Assembly (NCBI GenBank): GCA_015489465.1
Contig: WFZS01000185.1
Location: forward strand, 1-50,359
Length of the DNA stretch: 50,359 bases
Reading direction: 5' to 3'
From: Bacteroidales bacterium
Lineage (GTDB): Bacteria > Bacteroidota > Bacteroidia > Bacteroidales > F082
Positions 34,780 to 44,568 of the stretch are shown here, piece by piece (position 1 is the stretch's first letter; each line of letters starts with the position of its first letter). A program made the position numbers and the translations under genes. The notes beneath the pieces were generated by a model. The model was given only the letters and a program-made list of their open reading frames with translations, searched no databases and was not told where the DNA came from.

Positions 34780-35787
34780 TTATTTCTTGCGAACAAGTTT
34801 CAAGTATGATTCATCGGGATCTCCCGGTGCTGCCCCTTCACTTTCCAGTTCGTCAATATTGTAGTAATCACCTAAATTTTCAGGGAAAGTATTATCAAAA
34901 CGTACCCAAAGTGTATCTTGAGTGAGTTTAAGGATTTGATAATCGTACCCTGCGGATTCCATACCCAATGATGCATTATTTGTAAGGTGTATAACATAAG
35001 CACCGTCAAGCATTTCGTCGCCTACTTGTGTTTTGAATGTAAGTGTATCGTTAATATTCGGAATATGTTCAACACTCCAGCTTGCCACCATCGGTGATTG
35101 ACCGTTGTTATATCCTTCCCAAGCAACATCTTCCCAAATTCCCGGAATTTCGCCATTGGTATGTCCTCTTACTGCAGCCCAAGCCCAGTTAACCATAAAT
35201 GCCGTTTTGAAATCATTAACGTATTCCATTTTTGGATTAAGTTTGAACATATATTCATCGTCAAGAGCATTTTCGTCTATATCGCCACCTTCATTTTGCC
35301 ACCAGCTGTAGTCAATGGGATTGAAATAAACCGTATCGGGTTCACCTTCCCTCGGACCGTCGGCAAAAACACCCGGAGCGTCCGTCCAAGTCCAAACCGC
35401 TTCACTTTCACCGGTTTCAGCGTTGTATCCGGAAAGTAAAAGGTTTACTTTGTTAAAGATATCGGGATCTCCCTGTTCTACTTTAACGGTAACAGTAGCT
35501 TTTGAGTCTTCAACACGACCTTTTGCGGTACATGTTACTTCATAGTCTCCGGGGAAACTGTAAGTTCCCGTAACATCTTGTCCGGTAGGAGTTTCACCGT
35601 TACCAAGGTCCCACGCATAACTTATTGCGTTTTCGGCTTCAGCATGATAATTAACAACGTTTCCGTTGACCTGGTAAGTTATCTTTACTTCTCCGGGTTT
35701 GTCTGCACCCGTGTTATCATCCTCTTTTTTACAAGATGTCAATGATACAATTGCAAATGCAATTAATAAATACAAATACTTCTTCAT
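34780..35787 (-). CDS. PKD-domain lipoprotein, probable surface glycan-binding protein of the PUL
   Basis: The protein is 335 aa from the ATG at 35787, chosen because it opens the lipoprotein signal (AIVSLTSCKKED); the frame also extends to 35826. Residues about 30-110 form a PKD/Ig-like beta-sandwich (AISYAWDLGNGETPTGQDVTG, then TYSFPGDYEVTCTAKG). The C-terminal part has many Trp and Asp residues (YSWWQNEGGDID, NWAWAAVRGHTNGE), as expected for a carbohydrate-binding surface. By position after susD it is the SusE/F-type glycan-binding lipoprotein of this locus. Its ligand is inferred to be the same polymer as that of SusCD. Confidence 0.78.
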   Translation of the reverse strand: MKKYLYLLIAFAIVSLTSCKKEDDNTGADKPGEVKITYQVNGNVVNYHAEAENAISYAWDLGNGETPTGQDVTGTYSFPGDYEVTCTAKGRVEDSKATVTVKVEQGDPDIFNKVNLLLSGYNAETGESEAVWTWTDAPGVFADGPREGEPDTVYFNPIDYSWWQNEGGDIDENALDDEYMFKLNPKMEYVNDFKTAFMVNWAWAAVRGHTNGEIPGIWEDVAWEGYNNGQSPMVASWSVEHIPNINDTLTFKTQVGDEMLDGAYVIHLTNNASLGMESAGYDYQILKLTQDTLWVRFDNTFPENLGDYYNIDELESEGAAPGDPDESYLKLVRKK

Positions 35788-35838
35788 GATTTTTAAAGTT
35801 TTAGTTAATAAAATGTTATTCATCATATTTTTATTTTT

Positions 35839-37302
35839 CTACCAAATGTCACTTAAATCCAATTGATCCTGTGCTATGGGGAAGTGGTTGTTAACACCTT
35901 CTACAAAACCGTATTTTCCCAATACTTCTTCACCTCTACCCTGTCGTACAATATCCCAAAAACGATGACCTTCCATCGCCAACTCAACTCTTCTTTCATG
36001 GTATATTGCGTCTATTCCACTATAAGGTGTAGGACCCAAACCAACACGGCTACGTACTTTTTGTAACGGCGTTTGCCAATCGCCACCCAGATGGAATTTA
36101 GCTTCTGCATTCCAAAGTAATACCTCGGCATAACGTATTACAATCCAATTTTTCGAAGCGTCCGAAAAGTCTGCCGGCTGCTGCGAGGCAGGCAATACAT
36201 ACTTTTGATTGCTGTAATGGTCTATATTGGTAGGAAAGGTAGTGTTGAAAGTTGATTCATCCGGAGTACCTTTCCATAATGTTTCACCGTTACGGATTAT
36301 TGTTGATTCCCGTCTGATCGAATCTTCAGGTTCATATTCGTCAACCAAATCCTGTGTAGGGCAGTTAAAACCCCATCCGCCTATTCCCGCAAAAGGATGA
36401 TTACGTGTTTCCATATAAACACAAAGCATTGTCCCTTCATTATCATCACCGTAATCGCCGTTACCCGTTTCCTTAAACTGTATTGAGAAAACTATTTCTT
36501 CGTTATTCTCATTTTCAAGTTTAAAAACATCGGCATAATTTGGCATTAAGTCATATTCACCTGAATTTATAATCTCATCCGTTACATCTGCCGCCTCTTG
36601 CCATTTTTTTTGGAAAATATAAGCTTTGGCAAGAAAAGCTTTGGCTGCTCCTGCAGTAGCACGTCCTATATCTTCGGGGTCTTGCTCCGAACGTTCCGGA
36701 AGGTCTTTTGCCGCAGCTTTAAAATCCTCTTCAATAAAGTTCCATATTTCCTCTTCACTTGCAAGCGGTTGTTGGTATTCGCTCGGACTCAGCACGTGAT
36801 CAACCAAAGGAACTTTACCCCATGTTTTTTCCAACTCAAAGTAAAAATAACCTCTTACAAAACGTGCTTCGGCAATAAGCTCTTTTCTTACATCATCGGA
36901 TATTATATCGGAACTCATTGCAGAAATATTTTCTATCGCCGTATTACAACGGTTTACCGCTATATAATAATTTTTCCAGGCAATGTTTAGCATATAGTTA
37001 TCGGGAGTATAGGTAAAGTTAATGAGATTGTCCATCCAATCCTGGTCACTTCCCACATCACCGCCTTTCCAACCGTCACGCCCGATTATGTCACCGAAGA
37101 AGAAAGGTATGGTATTATGATTTCCGTCCCATCCCATAACATCGTAACAGCCGTTAACGGCAAGACGGGCATTTTCTTCGCTGGTAAAGAAATCTTCCAT
37201 AACCAAAGTCGGCGGCTTTGTATCCAAAAATTCTTTGCGGCAACTTGTTGTAGTTATAATAAGTAATACTAAAACAGCCGATATTATGTTAATTTTTTTC
37301 AT
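35839..37302 (-). CDS. susD: SusD/RagB family outer-membrane glycan-binding lipoprotein
   Basis: The protein is 487 aa with a lipoprotein signal (IITTTSCRKEFLDTKPP). It has the SusD layout: an N-terminal region with NARLAVNGCYDVMG, TPR-like helices (RFVRGYFYFELEKTWGKVPL, AAGAAKAFLAKAYIFQKKW), and the C-terminal block IVIRYAEVLLWNAEAKF then ERRVELAMEGHRFWDIVRQG. SusD proteins form the lid of the SusC transporter and capture oligosaccharides at the cell surface. The gene starts 12 bp after susC and precedes the PKD lipoprotein by 51 bp, so all three should be one transcript. Confidence 0.95.
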   Translation of the reverse strand: MKKINIISAVLVLLIITTTSCRKEFLDTKPPTLVMEDFFTSEENARLAVNGCYDVMGWDGNHNTIPFFFGDIIGRDGWKGGDVGSDQDWMDNLINFTYTPDNYMLNIAWKNYYIAVNRCNTAIENISAMSSDIISDDVRKELIAEARFVRGYFYFELEKTWGKVPLVDHVLSPSEYQQPLASEEEIWNFIEEDFKAAAKDLPERSEQDPEDIGRATAGAAKAFLAKAYIFQKKWQEAADVTDEIINSGEYDLMPNYADVFKLENENNEEIVFSIQFKETGNGDYGDDNEGTMLCVYMETRNHPFAGIGGWGFNCPTQDLVDEYEPEDSIRRESTIIRNGETLWKGTPDESTFNTTFPTNIDHYSNQKYVLPASQQPADFSDASKNWIVIRYAEVLLWNAEAKFHLGGDWQTPLQKVRSRVGLGPTPYSGIDAIYHERRVELAMEGHRFWDIVRQGRGEEVLGKYGFVEGVNNHFPIAQDQLDLSDIW

Positions 37303-37314
37303 TTTTACCTGTTT

Positions 37315-40300
37315 TTAAAAGTTTAAGTTCAAACCGACATAAATTGTTCTGGGACTCGGATAACGTGCCCTGTCAATTCCCCTGTCAAGAGGGTTATTGT
37401 CATATCCTATACCTACTTCGGGGTCAAATCCCGAATATTTGGTAAGCGTAAATGCATTGTCGCAACCTGCAAAAACTTTTAAAGATGAAATATCTATCTT
37501 TTCAAATAATTTAGCCGGTAAATTGTATTCAAGTTGAACATTTTTAAGTCTTAAATAACTACCGTCTTCAACAAACCTGTCCGAGCGTAAACTATTGTTT
37601 GCATCGTTGATATTCAAACGTGCAAGGTTAGGATCATCGGTATCACCCGGTAACAGCCACCTGTTCATCATTTCTTCACTCTCGTTATATCTTACACTCG
37701 AGTTATTATTATAAAACTTGGTTGCATTAAATATTTCATTACCGTAAACCCCATAAAAAAACATGAGGAACGAAAAACCTTTGTAATCGAATTTCATATT
37801 TAAACCTGCCGTGAAATCGGGGAAAGGATCACCTATAAAATCTGTTATCAAATTACCGTCTTTATCGGCTTTATATCTTATATCTCCAGGTGCGGCATTG
37901 GGCTGTATAGGTGTTCCGTCGGGTTTAACATAATTGTCAATTTCTTCCTGTGTTTGAAACAAACCGTCGGTAATATAACCGTAAAACGCTGCCATGGGAT
38001 GACCCACTTCCGTATGAGAAATGTATCCCATTTGCATGAATGTTACAGCCGGAATATATTTTGCACTACCTAAGCCGGTAACCTCATTTTTAACATGACT
38101 TATGTTAAACTTAAAATCATATTTAAAGTTCTTTTTTGTTGCGTTTCTGTATCCTATTACAAACTCAACACCGGTATTTTTCATAGATGCCACATTTGTA
38201 AAAGGCATTTCTTGTGTTCCCACATGTCCGGGAAGGTCGGGGTCGTAAAGCATTTGACCTGTTTTATCTATAAAGAAATCGCCTGATAATGTGAACCTGT
38301 CATCCCACATTGCCATGTCAACACCGACATTGAAAGAAGATTTCTCTTCCCAATGAAGCTCGCTGTTGGGAATACGCGGAAAAGCAACACCATCGATTAT
38401 GTGATTTCCGAAAACATAACGTTGTCCGGAAACAGAAGTTGCAAAATATGAATATGGTTGAAGTGCCAAATCATTACCCGACATACCATATCCGGCTCTG
38501 AATTTAAGATTTGTAATAAGCTCCACATTTTTCATGAAATTTTCCTTGTCAATTCTCCAACCTACCGATGCCGACGGGAAACTACCCCAACGGTGATCGG
38601 GACCGAACATCGAGGAGCCTTGACGACGGAAATTAACAGTTAGAAAATATTTACTGTTATAGTTATAGTTTAATCTACCGAAATATGAAGCATATCGAAC
38701 ATCACTTGCCAAACCGTACGATGATGAACTTTGATTACCGGTGGCGTTATCTATGTATATAAGATGTTCCATCTCGGATATAAGGTCCGAAGCTGTAACA
38801 CCGAACCATTCGGAATAATCTCTTTCGGCTTCCATCCCTGCCATCACCTTTATGTCATGATCGCCGTATTTATGAGCCCATGTCAAATAATTGGTAAAAA
38901 CCCAGTTTTGACCTTCGGAATAATCCCTTGTTACCGATGTTTGTGAGTTTTCTTCACCGGTTTTAACAAAGAAAGTGGGCATCCAGTCATAATTGTTTGA
39001 AAATATCTGAAAATATCCCAATCTCGATGTAAATACAAAATCTTTAAGAAAAGTAATGTCGGCATAAACATCACCGCCAACCGAATAATCTTTTAAAACC
39101 TGTTTAGTCCTGTCGAGATGCGCCACGGGATTGTTAACGGTATTAAATTTTGAACCGTCCCAACTACCGTCTTCTTTTCTGACTTTCGTAATAGGATCTA
39201 TCGCAATGGCTTCTATCATTATTGCATTCCATTCATCATCTTCGTTAACGGGATGAGTATTTGTTCCCGAAAAAGAAATATTTTCACCTACTTTCAGCCA
39301 ATCTGTAAGTTTTGCGCTTGTGTTCAAACGAAGGTCTAACGACGAAAAACTTGACTTTTTAACTATCCCCTGTTGGTCGTTGTAATTAGCACTTAAAAAC
39401 CACGTAAGCTTGTCGGAACCTCCGGAGAATGATAAATAATGATTCATGGAAGCAGCGGTACGTGTAACGGCTTTTTGCCAATCCGTACCTTTTCCGTAAG
39501 GTTCTTCGAGTATGGGAGGAACAGGCAATCCCGCATTTGAATAAGCTTCGGAGCGAAGTTTAGCCCACTCTTTAGCAGTAGTCAGCTTAAGTTCTTTATA
39601 CAAATGCCCCCATGAAAATCTGTTTTCATAATTTATGTGAGTCTGTCCGTTTTTACCTTTTTTGGTTGTAACAAGAATAACACCGTTAGCCCCTTTTGTT
39701 CCGTAAATAGCGGTTGCGGAAGCGTCTTTTAAAATTTCTATACTTTCAATATCCTGAGGATTAACACCTGCAGACGTCGGAACACCGTCAACAATCCACA
39801 ATGGAGGGGAACCGTTTATAGAACTGATACCTCTGATATTTATTTCTTCATCTTTTCCGGGTGCACCGCTATTGGTAATTACAGTTACACCTGCTGCCCT
39901 ACCTTGAAGTATGGAGGCTATATTTTGCTGGTGAGTTTGCTGCATTTCATCTCCGCTGATGGAAACAAGAGCACCGGTTACATCGCTTTTTTTCTGGACA
40001 CCGTAACCTACTACTACAACCTCGTCAAGGTTTTCTGTATCGGTATTAAGTGAAACATCTATTTTCGTCCTGTTATTAACAGGTACTTCCATAGGTTTAT
40101 AACCCACATACGAGAACTTAAGGATTGCATCGGGAGCCGTGGCTATTTTATATTTTCCGTCAAGGTCCGTAACGGTACCGTTTGACGTTCCTTCAACCAA
40201 AACGGTAACTCCCGGCAAAGTTTCATTTGTTTCTTTCGAATAAACAGTACCTTCTACCGTTATTTGCTGTGCCGACAAGCCAAGCACCGAAAAAAACACC

Positions 40301-40326
40301 ACAAAAAGTAAATAGTATTTCTTCAT
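37315..40326 (-). CDS. susC: SusC/RagA TonB-linked outer-membrane transporter
   Basis: The protein is 1003 aa from the ATG at 40326, which begins the signal peptide (MKKYYLLFVVFFSVLGLSAQ); the frame is open to 40365 but lacks signal character there. A carboxypeptidase-regulatory-like domain (about 22-95) is followed by the TonB-box region (NLDEVVVVGYGVQKK), the plug domain (ILQGRAAGVTVITNSGAPG, IRGISSINGSPPLWIVDG) and a large beta-barrel ending in YVGLNLNF with terminal Phe. It imports oligosaccharides across the outer membrane with SusD, powered by TonB. It is the first gene of the minus-strand arm of the locus and has a good promoter. Confidence 0.96.
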   Translation of the reverse strand: MKKYYLLFVVFFSVLGLSAQQITVEGTVYSKETNETLPGVTVLVEGTSNGTVTDLDGKYKIATAPDAILKFSYVGYKPMEVPVNNRTKIDVSLNTDTENLDEVVVVGYGVQKKSDVTGALVSISGDEMQQTHQQNIASILQGRAAGVTVITNSGAPGKDEEINIRGISSINGSPPLWIVDGVPTSAGVNPQDIESIEILKDASATAIYGTKGANGVILVTTKKGKNGQTHINYENRFSWGHLYKELKLTTAKEWAKLRSEAYSNAGLPVPPILEEPYGKGTDWQKAVTRTAASMNHYLSFSGGSDKLTWFLSANYNDQQGIVKKSSFSSLDLRLNTSAKLTDWLKVGENISFSGTNTHPVNEDDEWNAIMIEAIAIDPITKVRKEDGSWDGSKFNTVNNPVAHLDRTKQVLKDYSVGGDVYADITFLKDFVFTSRLGYFQIFSNNYDWMPTFFVKTGEENSQTSVTRDYSEGQNWVFTNYLTWAHKYGDHDIKVMAGMEAERDYSEWFGVTASDLISEMEHLIYIDNATGNQSSSSYGLASDVRYASYFGRLNYNYNSKYFLTVNFRRQGSSMFGPDHRWGSFPSASVGWRIDKENFMKNVELITNLKFRAGYGMSGNDLALQPYSYFATSVSGQRYVFGNHIIDGVAFPRIPNSELHWEEKSSFNVGVDMAMWDDRFTLSGDFFIDKTGQMLYDPDLPGHVGTQEMPFTNVASMKNTGVEFVIGYRNATKKNFKYDFKFNISHVKNEVTGLGSAKYIPAVTFMQMGYISHTEVGHPMAAFYGYITDGLFQTQEEIDNYVKPDGTPIQPNAAPGDIRYKADKDGNLITDFIGDPFPDFTAGLNMKFDYKGFSFLMFFYGVYGNEIFNATKFYNNNSSVRYNESEEMMNRWLLPGDTDDPNLARLNINDANNSLRSDRFVEDGSYLRLKNVQLEYNLPAKLFEKIDISSLKVFAGCDNAFTLTKYSGFDPEVGIGYDNNPLDRGIDRARYPSPRTIYVGLNLNF

Positions 40327-40357
40327 AAACAGGTTTTTTGTAAAAAACAGCGCAACT

Positions 40358-40397
40358 ATTTGCATGCAAATATATATATTGTTTTTTTAAATGCAAA
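40358..40397 (-). promoter_or_regulatory. susC promoter overlapping a 14-bp palindrome
   Basis: On the minus strand TTTG (40397-40394) and TATATTTG (40374-40367) are exactly 19 bp apart, matching the Bacteroidota consensus. The perfect palindrome ATTTGCATGCAAAT (40358-40371) covers the -7 box and the likely start point. Both promoter boxes are followed by CAT, and another TTGCAT occurs in opposite orientation at 40421-40426. The palindrome is a candidate operator. The start codon lies about 30 bp past it. Confidence 0.65.
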
Positions 40398-40565
40398 TTT
40401 TTTCACATTTATTTTGCTCATTGCATATTTTTTTTAATGTGTATAAATTTAGTAAAATAAAGTATGTCACTGATATATTTTTCAAGTTAGATTAATAATC
40501 AGTTTTTATCGATGCTTCGGGTTTCAAGTATTAAAGGTAAGATTATTCCAAAAAGTGTGCAATTT

Positions 40566-40597
40566 TTTGCATTAATAAAATTATTTGTTTACTTTTA
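40566..40597 (+). promoter_or_regulatory. Predicted promoter of the glucosaminidase-nagB operon
   Basis: TTTG at 40566-40569 and TACTTTTA at 40590-40597 are 20 bp apart; the -7 box differs from consensus only in its last base. It lies 56 bp before the GH2 start codon. It is divergent from, and about 170 bp away from, the susC promoter. Nothing else was recognised in 40327-40652. Confidence 0.5.
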
Positions 40598-40652
40598 CAC
40601 CCGTTTTTAAAAGCACGGTTATTTCCGGAATAAGTATATTATAAGGTGTAAA

Positions 40653-43277
40653 ATGAATTTTTTATTGAAATTTTTTAAAGGTGTTTTTCTATTGTATGTT
40701 ATACTGTTTTTTTCCTCGTGTAGTAAAACGGGTGAAGTAAAACCTTTTTACAGTAAAAATATCAACGGTAATTGGAAACTTATCTCCTCTGAAAAAGTAA
40801 CGGCTAACGGCACGGAAATAAGCAATAAAGATTTTGATACACATAGCTGGTATAATGTGAACATTCCTTCAACGGTATTACATGCTCTTGTTGAAAACGG
40901 GGTTTACAAAGATATTTTTGTTGACGAAAACATCAAAAACATACCTGCGGCTCAATTTAAAGTGCCGTGGTGGTACAGAAAAGAATTCAGTCTTGATAAC
41001 ATTCCCCAAACACTGATGTTGAGATTTGAAGGCATCAACTATAAAGCCAATGTGTGGCTTAACGGTAAAAAAATTGCCGACAGTTCAGTTTTGAAGAATA
41101 CTTTCAGACATTTCCGGTTTAATATTTCTAAATATGTGAAAAAAGGAAAAAATATTTTGGCGGTGGAAGTGTTTCCTCCCGAAGCGGGAGATTTTTCAAT
41201 AGGATTTGTTGATTGGAACCCTGCACCGCCGGATAATAATATGGGTATATTCCGAAATGTGTATTTGGAAGCTTTTAATGAAGTGGGTGTTTACGATCCT
41301 TTCATAGTAACTAAATTAAACGATGATAATTCAAAAGCGTTTTTAACGGCATCCGTAAACCTTAGAAACACCTCGGATAAAGACATAAAGGGTTCTTTGC
41401 TGGTTAAATTTAACGGAAAAACAATCAAAAAGATTGTTGATATTAAAAGCCATTCGGATAAAAAGATTGTTCTAACTACCGGTGAGTTTGATGAACTTAT
41501 AATTAACAATCCGGAACTTTGGTGGCCTCATACTTACGGAAAGCCTCATCTTTACCATGCTTCTTTTGAATTTCGTAAAAACACTGCCGTTACCGATAAA
41601 AAAGATATAGATTTCGGAATACGTACGGTATCAACTTTTTTTACGAAAGACGGTCATAGAGGATTTAAAATAAACGGCAAAAAAATATTAATAAGAGGTG
41701 GCGGCTGGGTTGACAGACTTTTGCTTGACGACACCCCGGAAAGCATTCGTCATCAACTTGAATATGTTAAAGATATGAACCTTAACACCATACGCCTGGA
41801 AGGGTTTTGGGGAAAAGATCAAACTTTATACACCTTGTGCGATAAGATGGGGATTTTGATAATGGTCGGGTGGAGTTGTCATTGGGAATGGGAAGATTAT
41901 CTGGGTACATATTGTGACCCTGAATACGGCGGTATTTTAAAAGATTCCGATATAGATATGATGAGTAAGGCATGGCAAGACCAGATTGTATGGTTAAGAA
42001 ATCATCCCTCAATCTTTACTTGGCTTGGCGGAAGTGATTGTGTGCCGGCACCAAAACTTGAAAAAAAATATTTCAAAATATTTGACGAATACGACAGCAC
42101 AAGGGTTTATCTTCCTTCAGCAAAAGAATGGGATATCTCACTTTCAGGACCTTCGGGCGTTAAAATGCGCGGTCCGTATGCTTATGAACCTCCCGTTTAC
42201 TGGTTTGCCGACACTCTATACGGCGGTGCTTTCGGTTTTAATACGGAAACGGGGCCCGGAGCTCAAGTGCCTCCCTTGGAAAGTATTAAGAAAATGCTGT
42301 CTCCGCAACACCGTTGGCCCATTGATTCGGTTTGGAATTTTCATTGCGGACGTCATGAGTTCAACACCTTGGACAGATATACTACGGCTCTTGAAAAAAG
42401 GTACGGCAAAGCCGCTTCGTTGGAAGATTATACGAAAAAAGCCCAGGTCCTTAATTATGAATTGATGCGTCCGATGTTTGAAGCGTTTTCGGCATACAGA
42501 TATAAAGCCACGGGTGTTATCCAGTGGATGTTAAACTCCGCATGGCCCGAAATGTATTGGCAACTTTACGATTATTATCTGATGCCCAACGGTGCTTATT
42601 ACGGTGCCAAAAAAGGGTCAAGCCGAATCCACCTTATTTATGATTATGCAGGACATTCGGTTTATGCGGTAAACGATAAACTAAGAAAGCAAAAAAACTT
42701 AAAAGCGGTTGTAAAAGCTTACGATATAAATTCAAAATTGAAGTTTATCAAAAAAGTTGATGTCAACCTGGATGAAAATTCTTCAAAAGAAATAATGAAG
42801 TTGCCTGCTTTTGACTGGAACAAAAACGTATGTTTCGTAAACCTCGAACTTTATAACTCTCAAAACAAGGAAATAGACGAAAATTTTTATTGGATTTCTT
42901 ACAAAAAAGATATTCTTGATTACAAAACAGAAGTCCAGCCGTGGTATTATTATACTCCTTCAAAACAATATGCCGATTTTACGGCTCTGAACTCTATGCC
43001 CGAAACTATTGTTGAGTATTCCGTAAAAGATGTTGTAAAAAATGACAACACAACTACTTTCTATATCGAACTGAAAAACTCTACCGGAAATATCGCCTTT
43101 TTTATTAATGTATCACTTAAGGATAAAAAAACGGGGCTTACCATTCTTCCGGTGTTATGGTCGGATAATTATGTTTCGCTTTTGCCAAATCGAACTGAAA
43201 TTATAAGCGCAACCATAGAAAATAAAATTATTGAAGGTAAAAAAATAGAACCCGAGGTTAAATGGTATAACGAATAA
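40653..43277 (+). CDS. Exo-beta-D-glucosaminidase-like GH2 lipoprotein
   Basis: The protein is 874 aa with a lipoprotein signal (FFSSCSKTGE, Cys about residue 23), so it is probably periplasmic or membrane anchored. It has the GH2 layout: sugar-binding beta-sandwich (about 35-215, with LRFEGINYKANVWLNG), Ig-like domain, then TIM barrel (LIRGGGWVDRLL, NTIRLEGFWG). The catalytic site differs from beta-galactosidases: instead of NE the acid/base motif is WLGGSDCVP with Asp462, and the nucleophile is Glu532 in FNTETGPG. This matches the exo-glucosaminidase (CsxA) subfamily, reported to use Asp469 and Glu541 with nearly the same spacing, as does VDWNPAPPDNNMGIFR. It should release glucosamine from chitosan oligomers. 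It is the first gene of a five-gene operon. Confidence 0.87.
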   Translation: MNFLLKFFKGVFLLYVILFFSSCSKTGEVKPFYSKNINGNWKLISSEKVTANGTEISNKDFDTHSWYNVNIPSTVLHALVENGVYKDIFVDENIKNIPAAQFKVPWWYRKEFSLDNIPQTLMLRFEGINYKANVWLNGKKIADSSVLKNTFRHFRFNISKYVKKGKNILAVEVFPPEAGDFSIGFVDWNPAPPDNNMGIFRNVYLEAFNEVGVYDPFIVTKLNDDNSKAFLTASVNLRNTSDKDIKGSLLVKFNGKTIKKIVDIKSHSDKKIVLTTGEFDELIINNPELWWPHTYGKPHLYHASFEFRKNTAVTDKKDIDFGIRTVSTFFTKDGHRGFKINGKKILIRGGGWVDRLLLDDTPESIRHQLEYVKDMNLNTIRLEGFWGKDQTLYTLCDKMGILIMVGWSCHWEWEDYLGTYCDPEYGGILKDSDIDMMSKAWQDQIVWLRNHPSIFTWLGGSDCVPAPKLEKKYFKIFDEYDSTRVYLPSAKEWDISLSGPSGVKMRGPYAYEPPVYWFADTLYGGAFGFNTETGPGAQVPPLESIKKMLSPQHRWPIDSVWNFHCGRHEFNTLDRYTTALEKRYGKAASLEDYTKKAQVLNYELMRPMFEAFSAYRYKATGVIQWMLNSAWPEMYWQLYDYYLMPNGAYYGAKKGSSRIHLIYDYAGHSVYAVNDKLRKQKNLKAVVKAYDINSKLKFIKKVDVNLDENSSKEIMKLPAFDWNKNVCFVNLELYNSQNKEIDENFYWISYKKDILDYKTEVQPWYYYTPSKQYADFTALNSMPETIVEYSVKDVVKNDNTTTFYIELKNSTGNIAFFINVSLKDKKTGLTILPVLWSDNYVSLLPNRTEIISATIENKIIEGKKIEPEVKWYNE

Positions 43278-43298
43278 CAATAGAAAAACAAAAAAGTA

Positions 43299-44561
43299 AT
43301 GAAAAGGAATTATACGTTAGTGGTTTTAATACTTGTCACATTTTTTGTGATATCGTTTTTGACAAACATTTTGGGAGCCTTGAATCCTAATGTTTCCGAA
43401 AGTTACGCACTTACGGAAACTATGGCCGGTTTTCTACCTTTTGCATTTTTCATCGCTTACGGTATAATGTCTGTTCCCTCGGGTTTTCTACTTGAAAAAT
43501 GGGGAGAAAAAACAATGATGATTTTGGCATTTTTCATGTCTTTTGCCGGAGCTTTGATATTTGCCGTTGACCCCAAGTTCAATGTTTTTGTTTTTTCTCT
43601 TTTCACCATAGGTACGGGAATGGCTATTCTTCAGGTGGTTATAAACCCGCTCTTACGTGTTTCGGGTGGTGAAGAGCATTACGCTTTCAATTCGGTTTTG
43701 GCACAATTGATATTCGGACTTGCTTCTTTTGTAAGTCCTCAGGTTTACTCATATCTGGTAACAAATATCGATAAAGGTGAAGTTGACAAGCCTCTTATAG
43801 GTCTTATGTCCAAACTTGTTCCCCCTTCAATGTCGTGGGTATCAATGTATTGGATTTTTGCAATCCTCAGCATCTTAATGATAATAATCATCCTTTTCGT
43901 AAAATTCCCGGAAGTAGAACTTCAGGAAGATGAAAAGGTAGGAACGAAAGACAGTTACAAGGAACTTTTCAAAAACAAATATGTAATACTCTATTTCCTC
44001 GGAATATTTATGTACGTAGGTACGGAACAAGGCATTTCATACTGGATGTCGAAATTTCTTTACATATATCACGGATACGACCCCGATACAACGGGTGCCG
44101 ATGCGGTTTCTTATTTCTGGGGACTTATGACTGTCGGCGGCGTGCTGGGCTTGATACTCCTTAAATTTATGGATAGCAAAAAGGTATTAAGAATATTTAC
44201 AACATTGGCAATAATAACAATGGGTTTTGCCCTTTTCGGAAGTAAAGAAGTTTCTTTATGGGCGTTTCCGGTATCGGGATTTTTCCTTTCGGTAATGTAT
44301 CCGGTTATAGTTTCGTTGGGACTTAATTCTGTTACAAAGCATCACGGTTCCTTTGCCGGAATTTTGATGACGGGTATCGCCGGAGGTGCGGTAATACAAA
44401 TATTGATAGGAGGTATAAGCGACATTACTTCGTTAAAAACAGGGATGATGATAATTTTTATAACTCTCGGTTACATTTTGAGTATCAGCTTCTGGGCTAA
44501 ACCTGTTATCAACAACAAAACAATAAGTTTTAAAGAATTATTTAATAAAAAAAACAGTTAG
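43299..44561 (+). CDS. FucP/NagP-like MFS sugar:proton symporter, probable glucosamine permease
   Basis: The protein is 420 aa with about twelve transmembrane helices. It resembles the FHS branch of the major facilitator superfamily (fucose, glucose/galactose and N-acetylglucosamine permeases): FLPFAFFIAYGIMSVPSGFLLEKWG in the second and third helices, GTGMAILQVVINPLLR, and YVGTEQGISYWMSKF. It lies 21 bp after the glucosaminidase and 7 bp before the first ROK gene, so it most likely brings glucosamine from periplasm to cytoplasm. Substrate assignment is by context. Confidence 0.85.
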   Translation: MKRNYTLVVLILVTFFVISFLTNILGALNPNVSESYALTETMAGFLPFAFFIAYGIMSVPSGFLLEKWGEKTMMILAFFMSFAGALIFAVDPKFNVFVFSLFTIGTGMAILQVVINPLLRVSGGEEHYAFNSVLAQLIFGLASFVSPQVYSYLVTNIDKGEVDKPLIGLMSKLVPPSMSWVSMYWIFAILSILMIIIILFVKFPEVELQEDEKVGTKDSYKELFKNKYVILYFLGIFMYVGTEQGISYWMSKFLYIYHGYDPDTTGADAVSYFWGLMTVGGVLGLILLKFMDSKKVLRIFTTLAIITMGFALFGSKEVSLWAFPVSGFFLSVMYPVIVSLGLNSVTKHHGSFAGILMTGIAGGAVIQILIGGISDITSLKTGMMIIFITLGYILSISFWAKPVINNKTISFKELFNKKNS

Positions 44562-44568
44562 AGTGATT

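Noticed and set aside
42025-42465. 146-codon plus-strand ORF inside the exo-glucosaminidase gene
   Set aside because: It is an alternative frame over the catalytic domain, without its own start signal or protein motif.
33193-43277. Chitin, xylan or cellulose as the substrate of the locus
   Set aside because: GH8 alone would allow xylan or glucan, but the SD-type GH2, ROK kinase and NagB point to glucosamine. No chitinase, hexosaminidase or NagA was seen, so chitin is less likely.
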